DNA of 64,000 bases from Trifolium pratense (Eukaryota; Streptophyta; Magnoliopsida; Fabales; Fabaceae): assembly GCF_020283565.1 (NCBI RefSeq), contig NC_060061.1, forward strand, positions 32,463,362 through 32,527,361, read 5' to 3'. The first letter of the stretch is position 1. Each line of letters begins with the position of its first letter. Below are positions 1 to 11,853 of this stretch, one piece after another. Both the position numbers and the translations under genes were made by a program. A model generated the notes under the pieces. The model was given only the letters and a program-made list of their open reading frames with translations. It was not told the origin of the DNA and made no database searches.

Positions 1-509
1 TTATATTAATTTGTGTTTATGTTTCTTGCTAGAAAAAATTACAATGTAATTTTTATTTTTTTTGTATAGTTAAGACGGTTTAAATTAGAAATGTGATTGA
101 TGCTAGTACTTTATAAAATTAACAAAAATATATAATTTCAGTTATATTAAATGACATTTATTGTTGGAAATTTATTCCAACTATTTTTGTTGTTGAGATA
201 TGAAAGATATAACAACGATTTATTTCGTTGGCAAAAAATAATTTATTGTAACGACTTTAGTTGTTGACAAAAATACCTTTTCGTAGCGACAATAGTCATT
301 ATTTATGTTATATAAGGCAACAATCATTGTTGTTGTAAAAACACTAGTTATGGTAGCGACATTAATTGTCCTTACAAAACTTTTTGCAACAGCACTTATA
401 CCAACGACATGCAACGACAATATTTTCGCTGGGAAAAACACATTTTACAACAACTTTGTATTTTTCTCAACGACATATGTCGCTGCAAAATACCTTTTTT
501 CTTGTAGTG
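1..509. mobile_element. Right end of a CACTA (En/Spm) DNA transposon, cut by the window start
   Basis: The segment ends in CTTGTAGTG at 501-509, the reverse complement of the CACTACAAG terminus typical of plant CACTA elements. A run of T next to it (494-500) matches the usual A-rich stretch after CACTACAAG. The 300 bp before it are full of short motifs such as CAACGAC, GCGACA and ACGACA on both strands, as expected for the subterminal binding repeats of this superfamily. The next bases, AAT (510-512), would be one copy of the 3-bp target duplication; the other copy lies outside the window. No transposase reading frame is visible here. Confidence 0.72.
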
Positions 510-1074
510 AATGTAAAAATTACAAAGAAAATGTAAATGTTCACCGATTCATACATCTTTCTCGAGTAACTCGTTTCTCGCCTTAACATGGATACTTTGA
601 GTGTTTGAGACTTTGTGTAAATGAATTGTGACCACTATTTCGACTATACATACTTCTATTTATAGAAAACTAAGTAACGTCTACCCTAACGTTAAACTAC
701 TAAACTTCAGCCACGCGTCCTTTTGCATTTGAAATGAACCAAGGCCTTAAACCTTTGTAACCGTCGAAGTCGAGTCACACTTAAATGATGAAAAATGCTC
801 TAAGTCCACAATTCCTGACTACTTCGATTCGTTGGCTTCTATCGAAACATTCTTCAGTCTTGAGCTATGAAGTTTTTCCATTAGAATTCTCTTGTTCTTA
901 AAGACATTACCCTTAACCTTCATTTAAACGATAAGAGAGATAATCTCTCTTGTTCTTGAAGACATTAAAGACTAAGGCTATTTAAAGCCATTTTAACAGG
1001 TCTTTGTGGTAATAAATGTCTTTGGAACTGAAGATTATAACATATTTTACCTTGAGCTAAAATATGGGATAACA
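510..1074. other. Non-coding spacer between the CACTA end and the 3.1-kb array
   Basis: No coding frame and no recognised element. It holds a short internal repeat (variants of ctcttgttcttraagacatta near 890 and 947) and reads like degraded retrotransposon LTR sequence, which I cannot assign. The array unit starts abruptly at 1075. Confidence 0.5.
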
Positions 1075-1099
1075 CCGTGTACCTTTTTTACAAACTTTT

Positions 1100-1268
1100 T
1101 TTCCTAACCGGCACCCGAACCGCCGTGATGTTGAATCTCCTGTGAGAGAACTTGGTCACTCATTACCACTCTCGGTTTCAATTTTAATGCCTGGAGAAGA
1201 GATTCCTACATTCATTGCTAACCCTGCGCCGCTTCCGTCTGAAGGAATTTCATGGCCTTCCCATCAGC
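1100..1268 (+). pseudogene. Exon-like GC-richer patch of the array unit
   Basis: Base composition jumps well above the surrounding AT-rich sequence. One plus-strand frame stays open and reads like ordinary protein (for example PGEEIPTFIANPAPLP) before a stop at the edge of the patch. Copies lie near 16861-17039, 19979-20157 and 23066-23244. I read it as a captured host exon fragment. I do not recognise the source protein, and nothing suggests that it is translated here. Confidence 0.35.
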
Positions 1269-1353
1269 ATACAACATAGGCGAGTCTATAGTTGAATTAG
1301 AATGTAATTTTCATTTTATTTGTTCCTGCAAAACAAACATATGTATTGAGATA

Positions 1354-1354
<1 letters not shown>

Positions 1355-1413
<59 letters not shown>
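1355..1413. repeat. ATT microsatellite, unit 1
   Basis: About 20 perfect ATT triplets. It accounts for the poly-isoleucine reading frames here, which are not genes. Confidence 0.95.
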
Positions 1414-1447
1414 TATCCCACTTTTGTGTTTTTTCTTTTATTTGTTG

Positions 1448-2029
1448 CAATCTTTTGTTTTTTTTTCTATGTCACTGTGTGAATCAATGTTGCGATGCTA
1501 AAACTAAAAGCATAGTGGCACATTATACTATTGATTATGCATTTAAGCTTTAAGAGTAAAATTGATAGTCTTTAAATCGTTCCTTGGATGTAAAACAAAG
1601 TTCAATTAGTTGTCATGTTTCACACGCACGGACGCAAGGACGCACGCATGCACACACGCACGTGCGCACGCACGCACACATATATAGTACTATGATCGGA
1701 AAAGAGTAAATAAACAGTGATGGTAAATGAACATTAATTGGAATAACAACTTTGATAGTTCTGTTAATGTCGTCTCTAAATTATAAAAATTTGAAAAACT
1801 TATTTTATACGGAATAAGTTCTAACTTATATAAATTTCAAATTAACTATCTGTACAAGATAAATTCTAAATGATAAAATTGAGGAATATTTATTAAATGT
1901 GAGACAAGTTATAAATTGTAATTTTTTTTAAAAAAATAAATACTTTATATGGGATAATTTCGAACTTATATAAATTTAGCATGGCAACATTGATTCACAC
2001 AGTAACATAGAAAAAAAAACAAAAGATTG
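1448..2029. mobile_element. 582-bp segment with 55-bp inverted ends (fold-back or MITE-like)
   Basis: The left end starts caatcttttg at 1448 and runs through a T-rich tract and tatgtcactgtgtgaatcaa to gctaaa. The right end (about 1975-2029) is its reverse complement with only a few mismatches. Equivalent copies: 17226-17805, 20311-20892 and 23398-23979. No clear target duplication is seen, so the superfamily is unassigned. A transcript through it could form a long hairpin. Confidence 0.6.
1621..1975 (+). repeat. 340-bp direct repeat, copy X, starting with a Z-DNA-prone tract
   Basis: It begins with an alternating purine-pyrimidine tract of CACG, CATG and GTGC steps ending in acacatatata (1621-1684), followed by about 290 AT-rich bases. 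The same block recurs at 3061-3402 in the same unit and in every other unit. A diverged third relative occurs near 16700-16770. Confidence 0.75.
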
Positions 2030-2410
2030 TTAGATTTGTTCCCAAAAAAAGTCTACGAGAGAAAAGAATAATCTTACCCCTAATAAGGAGTAAAAATTAC
2101 TAATAATTTTTGGCATTACCAAATTTTTAATTCACATAATTTAGTCGACCATCCATGTTCAAAGAGGGAGGTATTAGTAACTATTAGTATCCACTTACGA
2201 GTTGACATCTTACAACATATTTTTGCCAAATATATTCAAGGCTCGTCGAGCTGCCTAAGGTCTTGACCACCTCCTCTTATTTAAAGAAAAAAAATAGTAG
2301 AGAAATGGTTAGGAGTACGAGGAATCCTAAGAAAATTCTTTTCCAATATGTCATTGTGGTTGTGGTTGAAAGGAGAGGAGAGTGTGTCAGGGACAGAGAT
2401 AGATATTAAT

Positions 2411-2725
2411 ATTACCTTTGGAACTGAAACTTGTGAAAAACAGAGGAATTGAAGCCTGAAGGAGGTTGTTGGTGTTGGAATTTTTGCTCTGCTTTTGAGG
2501 GATGATGTAACGTGTAAAATTATGGAACGGAGCAGAGAAGGAGTGATCCGGGAGAAGAATGAAGGAGCAGAGAGAGTGAGTGGGAGATGTGAGTGAGTGA
2601 GAGATTAAGTAAGGATTATTAAGTTGAGAGAAATGGGTTATTTATGAGGCAAAGGGGTTATTGGCGTGAGAGAGAAGATGAGGATGAGTTGCCCAATTTC
2701 AGCAAGTAAGTGGCCAAATATAAAG
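2411..2725 (-). promoter_or_regulatory. Captured promoter and 5'UTR-like segment inside the array unit
   Basis: Read on the minus strand, this segment has a TATA-like CTTTATATTTGG (2715-2726), then about 300 bp of C/T-rich sequence with CTCACTCAC and TCTCTCTGCTCC tracts, and ends in CCAAAG followed by GTAATA at 2416/2415, a good 5' splice site. That order is typical of a plant core promoter, 5'UTR and first intron donor. Copies: 18181-18495 and 21268-21582; unit 4 ends before this part. It suggests that a host gene start was captured before the array amplified. Whether it still drives transcription cannot be told from the sequence. Confidence 0.45.
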
Positions 2726-3060
2726 GGAAGGTTGTTGCCCAAGTTTCAGCAATCCACCAAAGGTTAGGTCGAAAGAAACATTTATACAAATTCATAAAAT
2801 TTATAATGCCACTTTTACTGCCTTGAATATTCATTTTGTATGTGTCCATTATTTTTCTATGTATTGATCTAAGATGGAAAAATCTTTTTACTAAGCAGGC
2901 TCATATGGTTAGGTTATCCCAATACGAAAATCAATTAGTTAACCTAGAGATCCATATCCAATTTTTTAAATGGCCTAATTTTTCAAAGAGAATTACTTTT
3001 GCAACCCTACTGATTCTGGGGCGCGCCATACGAAATTGCCAATATACCCCTGACCGCGAC

Positions 3061-3402
3061 TTAGGACGCACGCATGCACGCACGCACGTGCGCACGCGCG
3101 CACACATATATAGGACTATGATCATAAAAGAGTAAATAAACAGTGATGGTAAATGAACATTAATGGGAATAACAACTTTGATAGTTCTGTTAATGTCGTC
3201 TCTAAATTATAAAAATTTGAAAAAACTTATTTTATACGGGATAAGTTCTAAATTATATAAATTTCAAATTAACTATCTATACAAGATAAATTCTAAATGA
3301 TAAAATTGAGGAATATTTATTAAATGTGAGACAAGTTATAAATTTTAATTTTATTTTAAAAAAATACTTTATACGAGATAATTTCGAACTTATATAAATT
3401 TA
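3061..3402 (+). repeat. 340-bp direct repeat, copy X-prime
   Basis: Second copy of block X in the unit, again headed by a CACG/GCGC alternating tract (3061-3107). In units 2 and 3 the tract of this copy is contracted (18835-18863 and 21922-21950), which explains part of the unit length difference. Confidence 0.75.
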
Positions 3403-3728
3403 AAATTAATTATCATATACGAGACAAATTCTAACTTATAAAAATTTCAAAAACTTATTTTATGCGGGACCAATCTTTTAGACCAATGAGAATATCTAAC
3501 ACACCATAAATATGTGAATTATCTTGGATTGGATTTCTCGCCCTTTCACTTCTGCCTAACTCATGTGTAGGGCAAGCATGAGCTGACCAAATCATATTTA
3601 TTTCAAAAAGAAATTACTCAAATTAGCCAAACCCATACAACCCGCTTTATAATCCAAAAAAAACATGCATCTACCAAACCTCATGTTCAAAACTTACAAA
3701 GGTTAATAGTGGTAATCATAGTATGCAG

Positions 3729-3949
3729 TATTAGATAATATAGATTGTTACTAGAATTAAGGTGCTTCCTTATTAATAGCATAGATAAGTATACTTATTG
3801 ATAGCACAAACAGTTATGCATTCCTATTGTTATCGGTTCCTAATAATAGGCAAATAGGCTCCCTTATGAGTTGGAGTCACAGTTGTAATTTGTATCTATT
3901 TATAGCCATCACTTTGGCAATACAAATCAATCAATTATCATTTCCTTTA
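3729..3949 (+). repeat. 5' LTR of the gag-less Copia element
   Basis: 221 bp. It contains TATTTATAG near 3897 as a possible TATA region. It is followed directly at 3950 by TGG, where a primer-binding site would start, but the sequence passes at once into reverse-transcriptase coding. Confidence 0.9.
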
Positions 3950-3950
3950 T

Positions 3951-4917
3951 GGTTGTTCCGAATTAAAAGAAATCCGGATGGAAGTGTGGCACGATATAAA
4001 GCGAGGTTGGTTGCAAAAGGATTCACTCAAACTCCGGGTCTTGATTTCAAGGAAACTTTTGCTCCGGTTGTAAAACCACAAACAATTAAAGTGGTTCTTA
4101 CTATAGCTCTCGGCCAAGGATGGACTTTACATCAAATGGATGTTAATAATGCCTTTCTACAAGGACAATTATATGAAGATGTATATATGCAGCAGCCCCC
4201 GGGGTTTGTCCATTCTGAGTTTCCACATCATGTTTGTAAATTAAAAAAAGCCATTTATGGTTTGAAACAAGCACCGCGTGCATGGCATGATTCTCTCAAG
4301 ACATTTGTGATTTCTGTTGGTTTCTCCACAAGCTTAAGTGACCCCTCATTGTTTATTTATAATAAACAAGGAGTATGTGCCTTCTTGCTAGTCTATGTTG
4401 ATGATTTACTATTAACAGGTAACAACACTACTTTTTTAGGTAAATTCATGACAGAACTTTCCACAAAGTTTTCTCTCAAACAACTTGGATTTCCTCATTA
4501 CTTTCTTGGCATAGAACTTATACCAATCAAATCTGGTCTACTATTATCACAACATGGTTACATTAGAGAACTCTTGGATAAGTTTAATATGTCAGGTGCT
4601 AAATCAACTACAACTCCATTGTGTGTGACTACGCCCCTCAAACTGAATGACGGTTCAGCTCCTGCTGATTCAAAAATGTTTCGTAGCATTATTGGAGCAC
4701 TTCAATACATAACATTAACTAGGCCAGACCTCTCATTTGCAATAAACAAATTGTCACAATTTATGCATCAACCAACTCAGTTGCATCTTCAGCAACTTAA
4801 AAGAGTGTTAAGGTATCTCAAGTTCACCATTAACCATAGCTTGAAACTTACAAAGCCGGATCATCTTAAACTACAAGCATTTACTGATGCTGATTGGGGA
4901 GGCAATTATGATGATAA
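3951..4917 (+). pseudogene. Copia reverse transcriptase and start of RNase H (5' part, interrupted)
   Basis: This open frame carries the RVT_2 landmarks of Copia polymerase in order: an RYKARLVAKGF block, FAPVVK, the MDVNNAFLQG block, YGLKQAPRAWH, the catalytic YVDD motif, the connection region (RPDLSFAIN) and the first RNase H motif FTDADWGG. The open frame extends upstream into the 5' LTR, which is fortuitous. Gag, protease and integrase are absent: coding begins at the tryptophan codon next to the LTR, sharing TGG with the expected primer-binding site, so the deletion may have used that microhomology. The frame is stopped just past 4917 by the inserted element. I call it a non-functional remnant of an otherwise undamaged reading frame. 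Confidence 0.9.
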
Positions 4918-7667
4918 TGAAGTGGAAGAAATAGTCACAAGAAAGGGGGGGTTTGAATTGTGACCCTTTTAAAAATTAATCCTGCAATCTACTAAATTGA
5001 TCTCAAGTGTATACTTGGATAAATGTTAGTGAATTAAAAATCAGATTGTTCTAAGAACAATCTCAACTGCGTGAGAATTTCAAAGTAACTGTAAATGAAG
5101 TGTTTCGTGTGATGCGTGTTTACAGAAAATAAAGAGTTAAAGGTTAGAGAGATTCACACACAAAGATTATACTGGTTCACCCAAATCTTGGGCTAGTCCA
5201 GTCCCCACGCCTGTGAGTTTTCACTATGATCTTGAGATACTACCGATCTCAAATACAAATCTTCTTTGATCTAAAACAAGATCAAAAACCTCTAAGCCCT
5301 ACAAGCTTGATCTACCTCAGCCTTACAGAGGTGTCACTCAATCAATAGTTACGTATTGACTTGAGCCATCTTCTTTTACAAAGGAAGTTGTTCTGGATCT
5401 AAGCTTATACACAAACTCAAAACTAGTTTGAGAAGCTTATACAAAATACACTCAATACACTCAGTAATATTGTGATCCAATAGGTTGTTAGAGAGCTGGA
5501 GTGTGAGTGGTAAAATTGAGAGACAAAGATACAACCACTCAAAAGTGGGTTATGTTGAAAAGTGGTCTCTTGAGAAATTTGCTTGTAGAAACTCAAAGGT
5601 TGTTTGAGAAGCAAATAGAAACACTCAGTAAACTCAGAAATATGATGTGAATGAAGAGCCTGAGTTTGAGTGATGAAAGAAGAGCTTTATGACTTGTAGA
5701 CAAAAATAAGTATTTGATGGTTTTTAGCTTGAACTCTTGCTCTTTCTCTTGGATTTGCTTGCCTTTTTATAGATGCTTGCTTGAGGTTGAAGCTTGGCCT
5801 TCAAGTATATCAGTTAGAGGGCAAAAAAGAGCTGTTACTCAGTGCTCCACAAGCAGCAGACAACTTCTGCATATTTGACAGGTTCTCTGTTCAGTCTTGG
5901 AACAGTCTTGAACTTCATTTTGCTTTGATCCACAAGAGCCAAATATGTGTGAGCTGTAAGCAAGTACAAATGAGTTGTTTCCTGCATCCTTCTAATGTCA
6001 GAGGTCAGATATAGCCGTTTGGAACCTCAGTAAAAGGACTCATGACAGTTGGAGATGGTTTTGCAAAACTGTGTGCAGGAACGTTCTTGAATCAGTCTTG
6101 AACCAGTCTTGATTTCCATTTGGCTTTGATCCATAAGATCCAAATGTGTGTGAGCTGTTACCAAGTACATATGAGTTGTTTCTTACTTCCTTCCACTGTC
6201 ATGTATCAGATATAGCCGTTTGGATGCTCAGAAAAGGACTTATGACAGTTGGAAATGGTTTTGAAAAACTGTGTGCAGGATCAGTCTTGCATCAGTCTTG
6301 AAACAGTCTTGACTGCACCAGCCAATTGTGATGAAGCTTCATCTCTATTTCCTTTGTGATGTGCAGCTGTTTACTAGCCTTAAGGACACTTCAGAAATAG
6401 GCTTAGCTTGAGAATAAAACAGCTGGAATAGTACCATGGCATGTGAGACAAAAATGTACTTGTATGACAACACCATTGAAGAATGTTCCCACATAGTCTT
6501 TTTGCAAGTACATCATAACTCATGGTTCACAATGTGTTGTTGCATTCTGATTGGTCTATGATATTTGATCAGGTATTTTTATTGGATGATCAATACCATA
6601 AAAGATCATGAAAGATCAAGCTTATAATTCATTGCATGAATTATGACTAGGAAAGCATATACTTAAATTCCATCAAATGTTGTTGATCCCAAAAGAGATT
6701 ATCTTCTGTAGAGATTTGGTCCATAAATCCATTGTAAAGTGCTTATTTGTTTTGTCCTTAGTTGACTTGAAAACCAGAAAGCACTTATTCCAAAACGTGC
6801 TTATAATCAAAACTGCAGTCTGTCTGTTAAGAATGTTCTCAGATCATTCTTGAAACAGTATCTCAAGATTTTCTTAAAGAGGGATCTTCATGTTGCTGCA
6901 AAACTTTCACAATTCCTCTTGATGTTTTGCACACATTGTTGCTTGTTCATTGAGTACTTTGAGATACTTTTAGTGGAGGCATGGGAGTACTCATCATGAG
7001 GATTATCATTTTCTAGCTTAGACAATGATTGAAACTTTTATGCCTTGTGGTGCATAAGCTCCTTTGTAAATTCATGGAAAATCATTCTTAGATCATTCTT
7101 GTCTTGAGAAGCTAAGATGAAACTTTGAGTAGGTTTTGAAGATCTTCAACATATGCATCATTTCCATTGATGTTAATTGTAGTAGTAAATCCTCAAAGCA
7201 TGTAACAAAACTCAATGTGAGTTTTGACATGATAACATCAAATATGTTCTTGTGTAGCTTGTGATGCAAGTATTTCCATCAACTATGATCTTCATATTCT
7301 TCCTTGAATCTTTAAGCTCATTGTGAACCATGTGGTGATGAGGAAGACTATTAACCATGAAACTTGCTTTCTTGTTTGAATCTTCAAATGAAACCTCTTA
7401 TGATTCAAACAACATCCTTTAAAAATCTTCATGAAGCTTGTGATGCTATTGTTATGATCATCTGATGCTACTCCGATTCTTTCATTGCTTGAGTATATAA
7501 AATGCACTTGTTGATGTGAGTGGCTTCTAGATTGTCCACTTTTGTCATTACCTATCTTTCAACAAAAACTCAAGTGCAAACATCAGTAGATCACCATTCA
7601 TAAAACTTAACATTTATTCCATAAGGTTTGTTGTCATTAAAACACTAAAATGGATTTTGCCTCAACA
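4918..7667 (-). repeat. 3' LTR of the gag-only element
   Basis: 2,750 bp. It contains an imperfect tandem duplication of about 200 bp (about 5891-6081 and 6092-6282), each copy headed by repeated CAGTCTTGAA motifs. Small open frames inside it occur identically in both LTRs and are not genes. Confidence 0.9.
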
Positions 7668-7690
7668 ATCTCCCCCTTTTTGATGATGAC
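7668..7690 (-). other. Polypurine tract of the gag-only element
   Basis: Minus-strand AAAAAGGGGGAGAT directly before the 3' LTR, as in SIRE-type Copia elements. Similar G-rich purine stretches recur at about 7770, 7810, 7905 and 8252 (plus-strand CTCCCCCTaa or CTCCCCCTTTT). Confidence 0.75.
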
Positions 7691-10600
7691 AAACCTTTTG
7701 AATAAATCTTATGTTTTATGGATGGAAATAATAACAAATGCAAGAATGTTCGTAGATATGCAATTAAGCTCCCCCTAAACACATGCAAGGGTTTAATTCT
7801 TATCATTCTAATTAAACTCCCCCTAAATACATGCAAGAGGTTAATTCATAACATTCTTCATTAATTAGTTTCATCTAACATTTCTCTCCCATCATATATA
7901 TCTCTCCCCCTTTTGTCATCTATCAAAAAGTATTGGGGGTAATTTTAAATATGAAGTGCAATGATAGGATTCAAATTAAGAAACATTGCATACATAGAGC
8001 ATGAAGTTGAGAAGTTCATTCATATATCAAACTTATCAAGTTTGCATTTAAACATTAAAGCACATAGCATGTATGATCATCAATAATCATTTTAATCAAA
8101 TATTGCAATCACAACATGAATAATGGTTAAATCACATGTAAACATATTTGATTTTAAAAGATAATGTTATACATTCTCAATTTAAAAAAGGATTTTGACC
8201 TCAAAGATATTGCAAGTTCTAAAGAAACAAAATTTCTCAAAATTTAGAAAAACTCCCCCTAAATCTTATGAGATGAATATTCTCTAAAAGTTTCAAAATA
8301 ATTTGGGTAGAGGTAACTTTTTTCTTTTAAAACATAGTTAATATAGTTTAAAATTGTCCAAAAACTTTGAAATTAGAGAGAAAATAGCGCAAACGAAAAA
8401 ACTTTGAAATCAGAGTAAATTGACAACATGTCAAAAATAGATTTCTCTCTTTTCCAAATATTTCTATGATGAAGATGTTTCCTTTTTATAGCAAAAAATT
8501 CAAGAGGATTTTATGTTAAAACATCTGATCAAAACACATAAGTTTAGAAAAAAGTCAAATATGAGTTTATGAACATAATGTGCAAGAACTATTATTCTTA
8601 GACCAAATTCTAATTTTATGGAGAGTAGACACACAAATTATTCTCATGAAGACCAATCATATGTTCTCTTGTTAAAATCCTTCAAATAATAAATCCAACA
8701 AAAATGGATATTCATTTAAAACCTTTGAAGGATGATCTTTTACAAAATCTCAATTTTTGAGTAGCCATGTTCAAAAAGTTCTACTTAATCATCAATTAAG
8801 CAAACTATAGGCTAATCAAGATGTGCAACAAAATTGGATTCATCCAAAGTTTTAAATTGAGAGCGGTGCACATATAAAAGACTTATAGAAAAAATGTGTT
8901 TTCATAAAAAAGTATACTATAAGCCGGACTTATGTAAGAACAAATATGACATATAATGGTTTATCAAAATTATGAGTTTTATGTCATTTTTCTTGTTCTA
9001 AAAGTTTTGGTCTATCATGAAGGATAATTAAGAGACTAACTCCAAAAATTATTCATTGATCATTAAGGATAATTTTTCATTAAGCACATAACATGACTTG
9101 TATTTTAAAAATATTTATCAACAATGTGATCATGAACTTTTTAAAATATTTATCACGAGATCATAAATTAAGACAAGTGTTAATTTAAAATAAAATTGTC
9201 GTTTGGTATATCAAAATAAAATTGATCATTGAAAAATGTGACTAAGACATATGGAGAAAATCTAACTTGATAAAATAACCCTTAACAAAAACTTTGATAG
9301 CAATATGAGTATAGTATTCTTGAAAATGTATTGCTTACAAAGGTGTAGAAAGATTATTTTTGCATAGCAACAATGTTCATTCATTTAACACTTAGTATGA
9401 TATTTTGAAAGAGATGATTTTACATTATATGAACAAAAATCATGAAAAAGTGTAAGAACAAAGAGTGCATTAAAGATGTGAATTAAGCATATGCACATAC
9501 TAGTCATTAACAAGCAATGATATGCAATTTAAGCTTTTAAAGTCATATACTTGTATAGAGAAAATTTCACACTGAATTCTAGATTTCAAGATCATCAAAT
9601 CAATCACATAATAACATTGCATAAATGTATTCAAGCTTAATATAATGCAAATGTTATAAGATCTAGAAGTTTGTGTACCTTATATAATGGATTTCCCCAC
9701 TTGAGATTCAATGATGAGAGCATCTCAATTGTTTGAAATTTCACCACATGCTCGTCATTGTAAATATAGAACACTTGGTTGACGGTTGAGGAGAATTTTT
9801 TATCTTTTAGAGCATTCTCCAATGTTGAGTAAATTCATCATCTCTCAAGTATCTTTTCACTTGTTGACTTGGCAGGAAGAACGTTCTGAGATTAATCTAC
9901 TGGATCCAGCACAGTATAAAGTAACTCATCCAAGTTGCTTTCTTTTTCAAAGTCCCATCTTTGAACGCTTAGGCCTAATGTTTGCTTTATCTCAAACTGG
10001 TGCAGCGGTTGTAGAGAATATGGAAACAGATATTCTAGGATTTTTGGGCTTGGTATTTTGAGCAATTTTTGTTTAGGAATTCAGAGCTAAAAATTGAATC
10101 AAAAGATCTTTGATAGTGATTCTCAAATGGGAAAAATAAAGAGTGGTCAAAAGGATAAGGTATGGTTGAAAAATCTCCAAGAACTCTTTATAGAAGCTTT
10201 GTGATTGAGTGAGATCAACACCAATGTCTACACTTGAGTCAAAATGCAGTGATGCATCAAGGTCCACAAAGGGAATGGAATTAGACTAAAATCCAGTACC
10301 CTTAGTGAGAGATCATTTGCCTTTGGAAGTTGTTATCATAACAGCAAGAACGTTCTCAGATTGTACTCCTTGAAAAACTCAGCTTCAACAAATGTTTTGA
10401 AAAAGCTTTTGTTTCCAGGTTTGGCTTCAACATCAATTATCTCATGTAATGAATGTCCTTTATATTAAAGGTGGTGCTGGCATAAAGATCTTTTCCTTAA
10501 GATCAAATTTGTAGATATGAAAAATCTCGGTGAAGATCATCCCATAAGGAAGAATAAATTTTTTCAGCCTCTTCTTTTCTTTGCTTCCTTTTCTTGGAAA

Positions 10601-11853
10601 TACAAAATGTTAGAACATACTGTGAAACAACTTCTATTCCTTCTTGAGAGTTGATGAGGGAGATTCTTCCATTTAAGTACCATATTATTCACAATTTCAA
10701 AGTGGTGTACCAATACCATTGCTCATTCCAATGGAAAAAGTTTTTATAATTGAGAGATATGTTCTTATGATATTTTGTTGTCATTCATCATCAACACTAT
10801 TATCAATGTTTCTCTTATTATCAAAAATAATATGCATGCTTTTTCAACTATGAGTTTTGAGATTGCATATTCTATAATCTTTAATGTAGAGAGTAAACAA
10901 AATATGCTTTTGATATTTTAAAACAATTTTCTCAATGATTTCTTTACTATGTCAAGTATAGTAATGACATCAAAATTATAAATGCATGATATGATTAAAT
11001 TTCTATATTTTCACATGGGATGAAATTTTACTCAAGTAGAAACATGATGCAAAAACATATGCAATGTCTATGGTTTCTTTCAAAAATATTTTTCAACACT
11101 TGATTAAAAATATTTCATCTAATGAATTTTTCTTTATAACAATTCTGTTTTTGCTAAAATTCTAAATCAATAAAATCAAGTGAAATATCATTTTCTTCAA
11201 AGAATGTTTTGATATATAGTTTTTCATAATCTCCCCATGATCACTACTACTAAGAGATGATTTTTGAGATCTTAAAGTTTAAACCATTTTTCAAAGAAAA
11301 TAAAAGTCTTTAAAGAAATCATTCTCATGTTTTAAGAATAAATTTCATATGGATCTTTGAATAAATCATCAAGTATTACAAAGTCATAATACTTGTAGTT
11401 TTGACAAGAACAAACTAGTAAGTAGTAATTCAAGAGGTTTTTGGTTGAAATTGTATTTTTGAAATGAAGACTGCTCTTGACACAATACATACAAGTTTCA
11501 CAAACTTTATCCTTTTCAAAATCAGTTTTTTGAAAAATATCTTACTAGATATAATTTGGGCAAATATGCAATAGTTTTCATACTTACTTGATAAGCACTT
11601 TTATGCCAAAAATATTTCTTTTCCAAAAGACTTTAAAACATGATTTGGTTTAGAATTCACTTAAATATTAAACATAAAGATTTTAAAATAAAATTCATGA
11701 CCATGAGGATGAATATGAAATAACCTTAATTCCAATTTTGAAAATTTAAAGAAGTTATATGTTAAGCAAAATCATTTTACTCATGATACAGGTACCTTTG
11801 GTTTGATTTTTGTCAATGATTTCAAAGGTTGCAAATTCACCATTCCTCCTTTT
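7691..11853. other. Non-coding interior of the gag-only element
   Basis: 4.2 kb of AT-rich sequence between gag and the 3' LTR with no frame resembling protease, integrase, reverse transcriptase or RNase H on either strand. Such a long 3' spacer is known from SIRE-type and LARD-like elements. Confidence 0.75.

Larger units (their letters stand above)
1075..3728 (+). repeat. Array unit 1, left part (continues at 16365)
   Basis: First copy of the unit. It is split by the Copia insertion at 3729; the same sequence is uninterrupted in units 2 and 3 (for example at 19481-19500). It is the most diverged copy: it has a longer alternating purine-pyrimidine tract at 3061-3107 and private single-base differences. 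Confidence 0.88.

Noticed and set aside
1..586. Small frames at 220-441 and 305-586
   Set aside because: They overlap the subterminal repeats of the CACTA end and have no protein character.
3827..3950. Start of the long Copia frame inside the 5' LTR
   Set aside because: The open frame runs into the LTR by chance; the recognisable polymerase begins after the LTR.
5423..5614. Identical small frames in both long LTRs (63, 77 and 71 residues)
   Set aside because: They lie inside LTRs, are short, and are present twice only because the LTRs are duplicates.
9786..10061. 91-residue plus-strand frame within the gag-only element
   Set aside because: Opposite to the element's transcription and without any recognisable retroelement or host motif.
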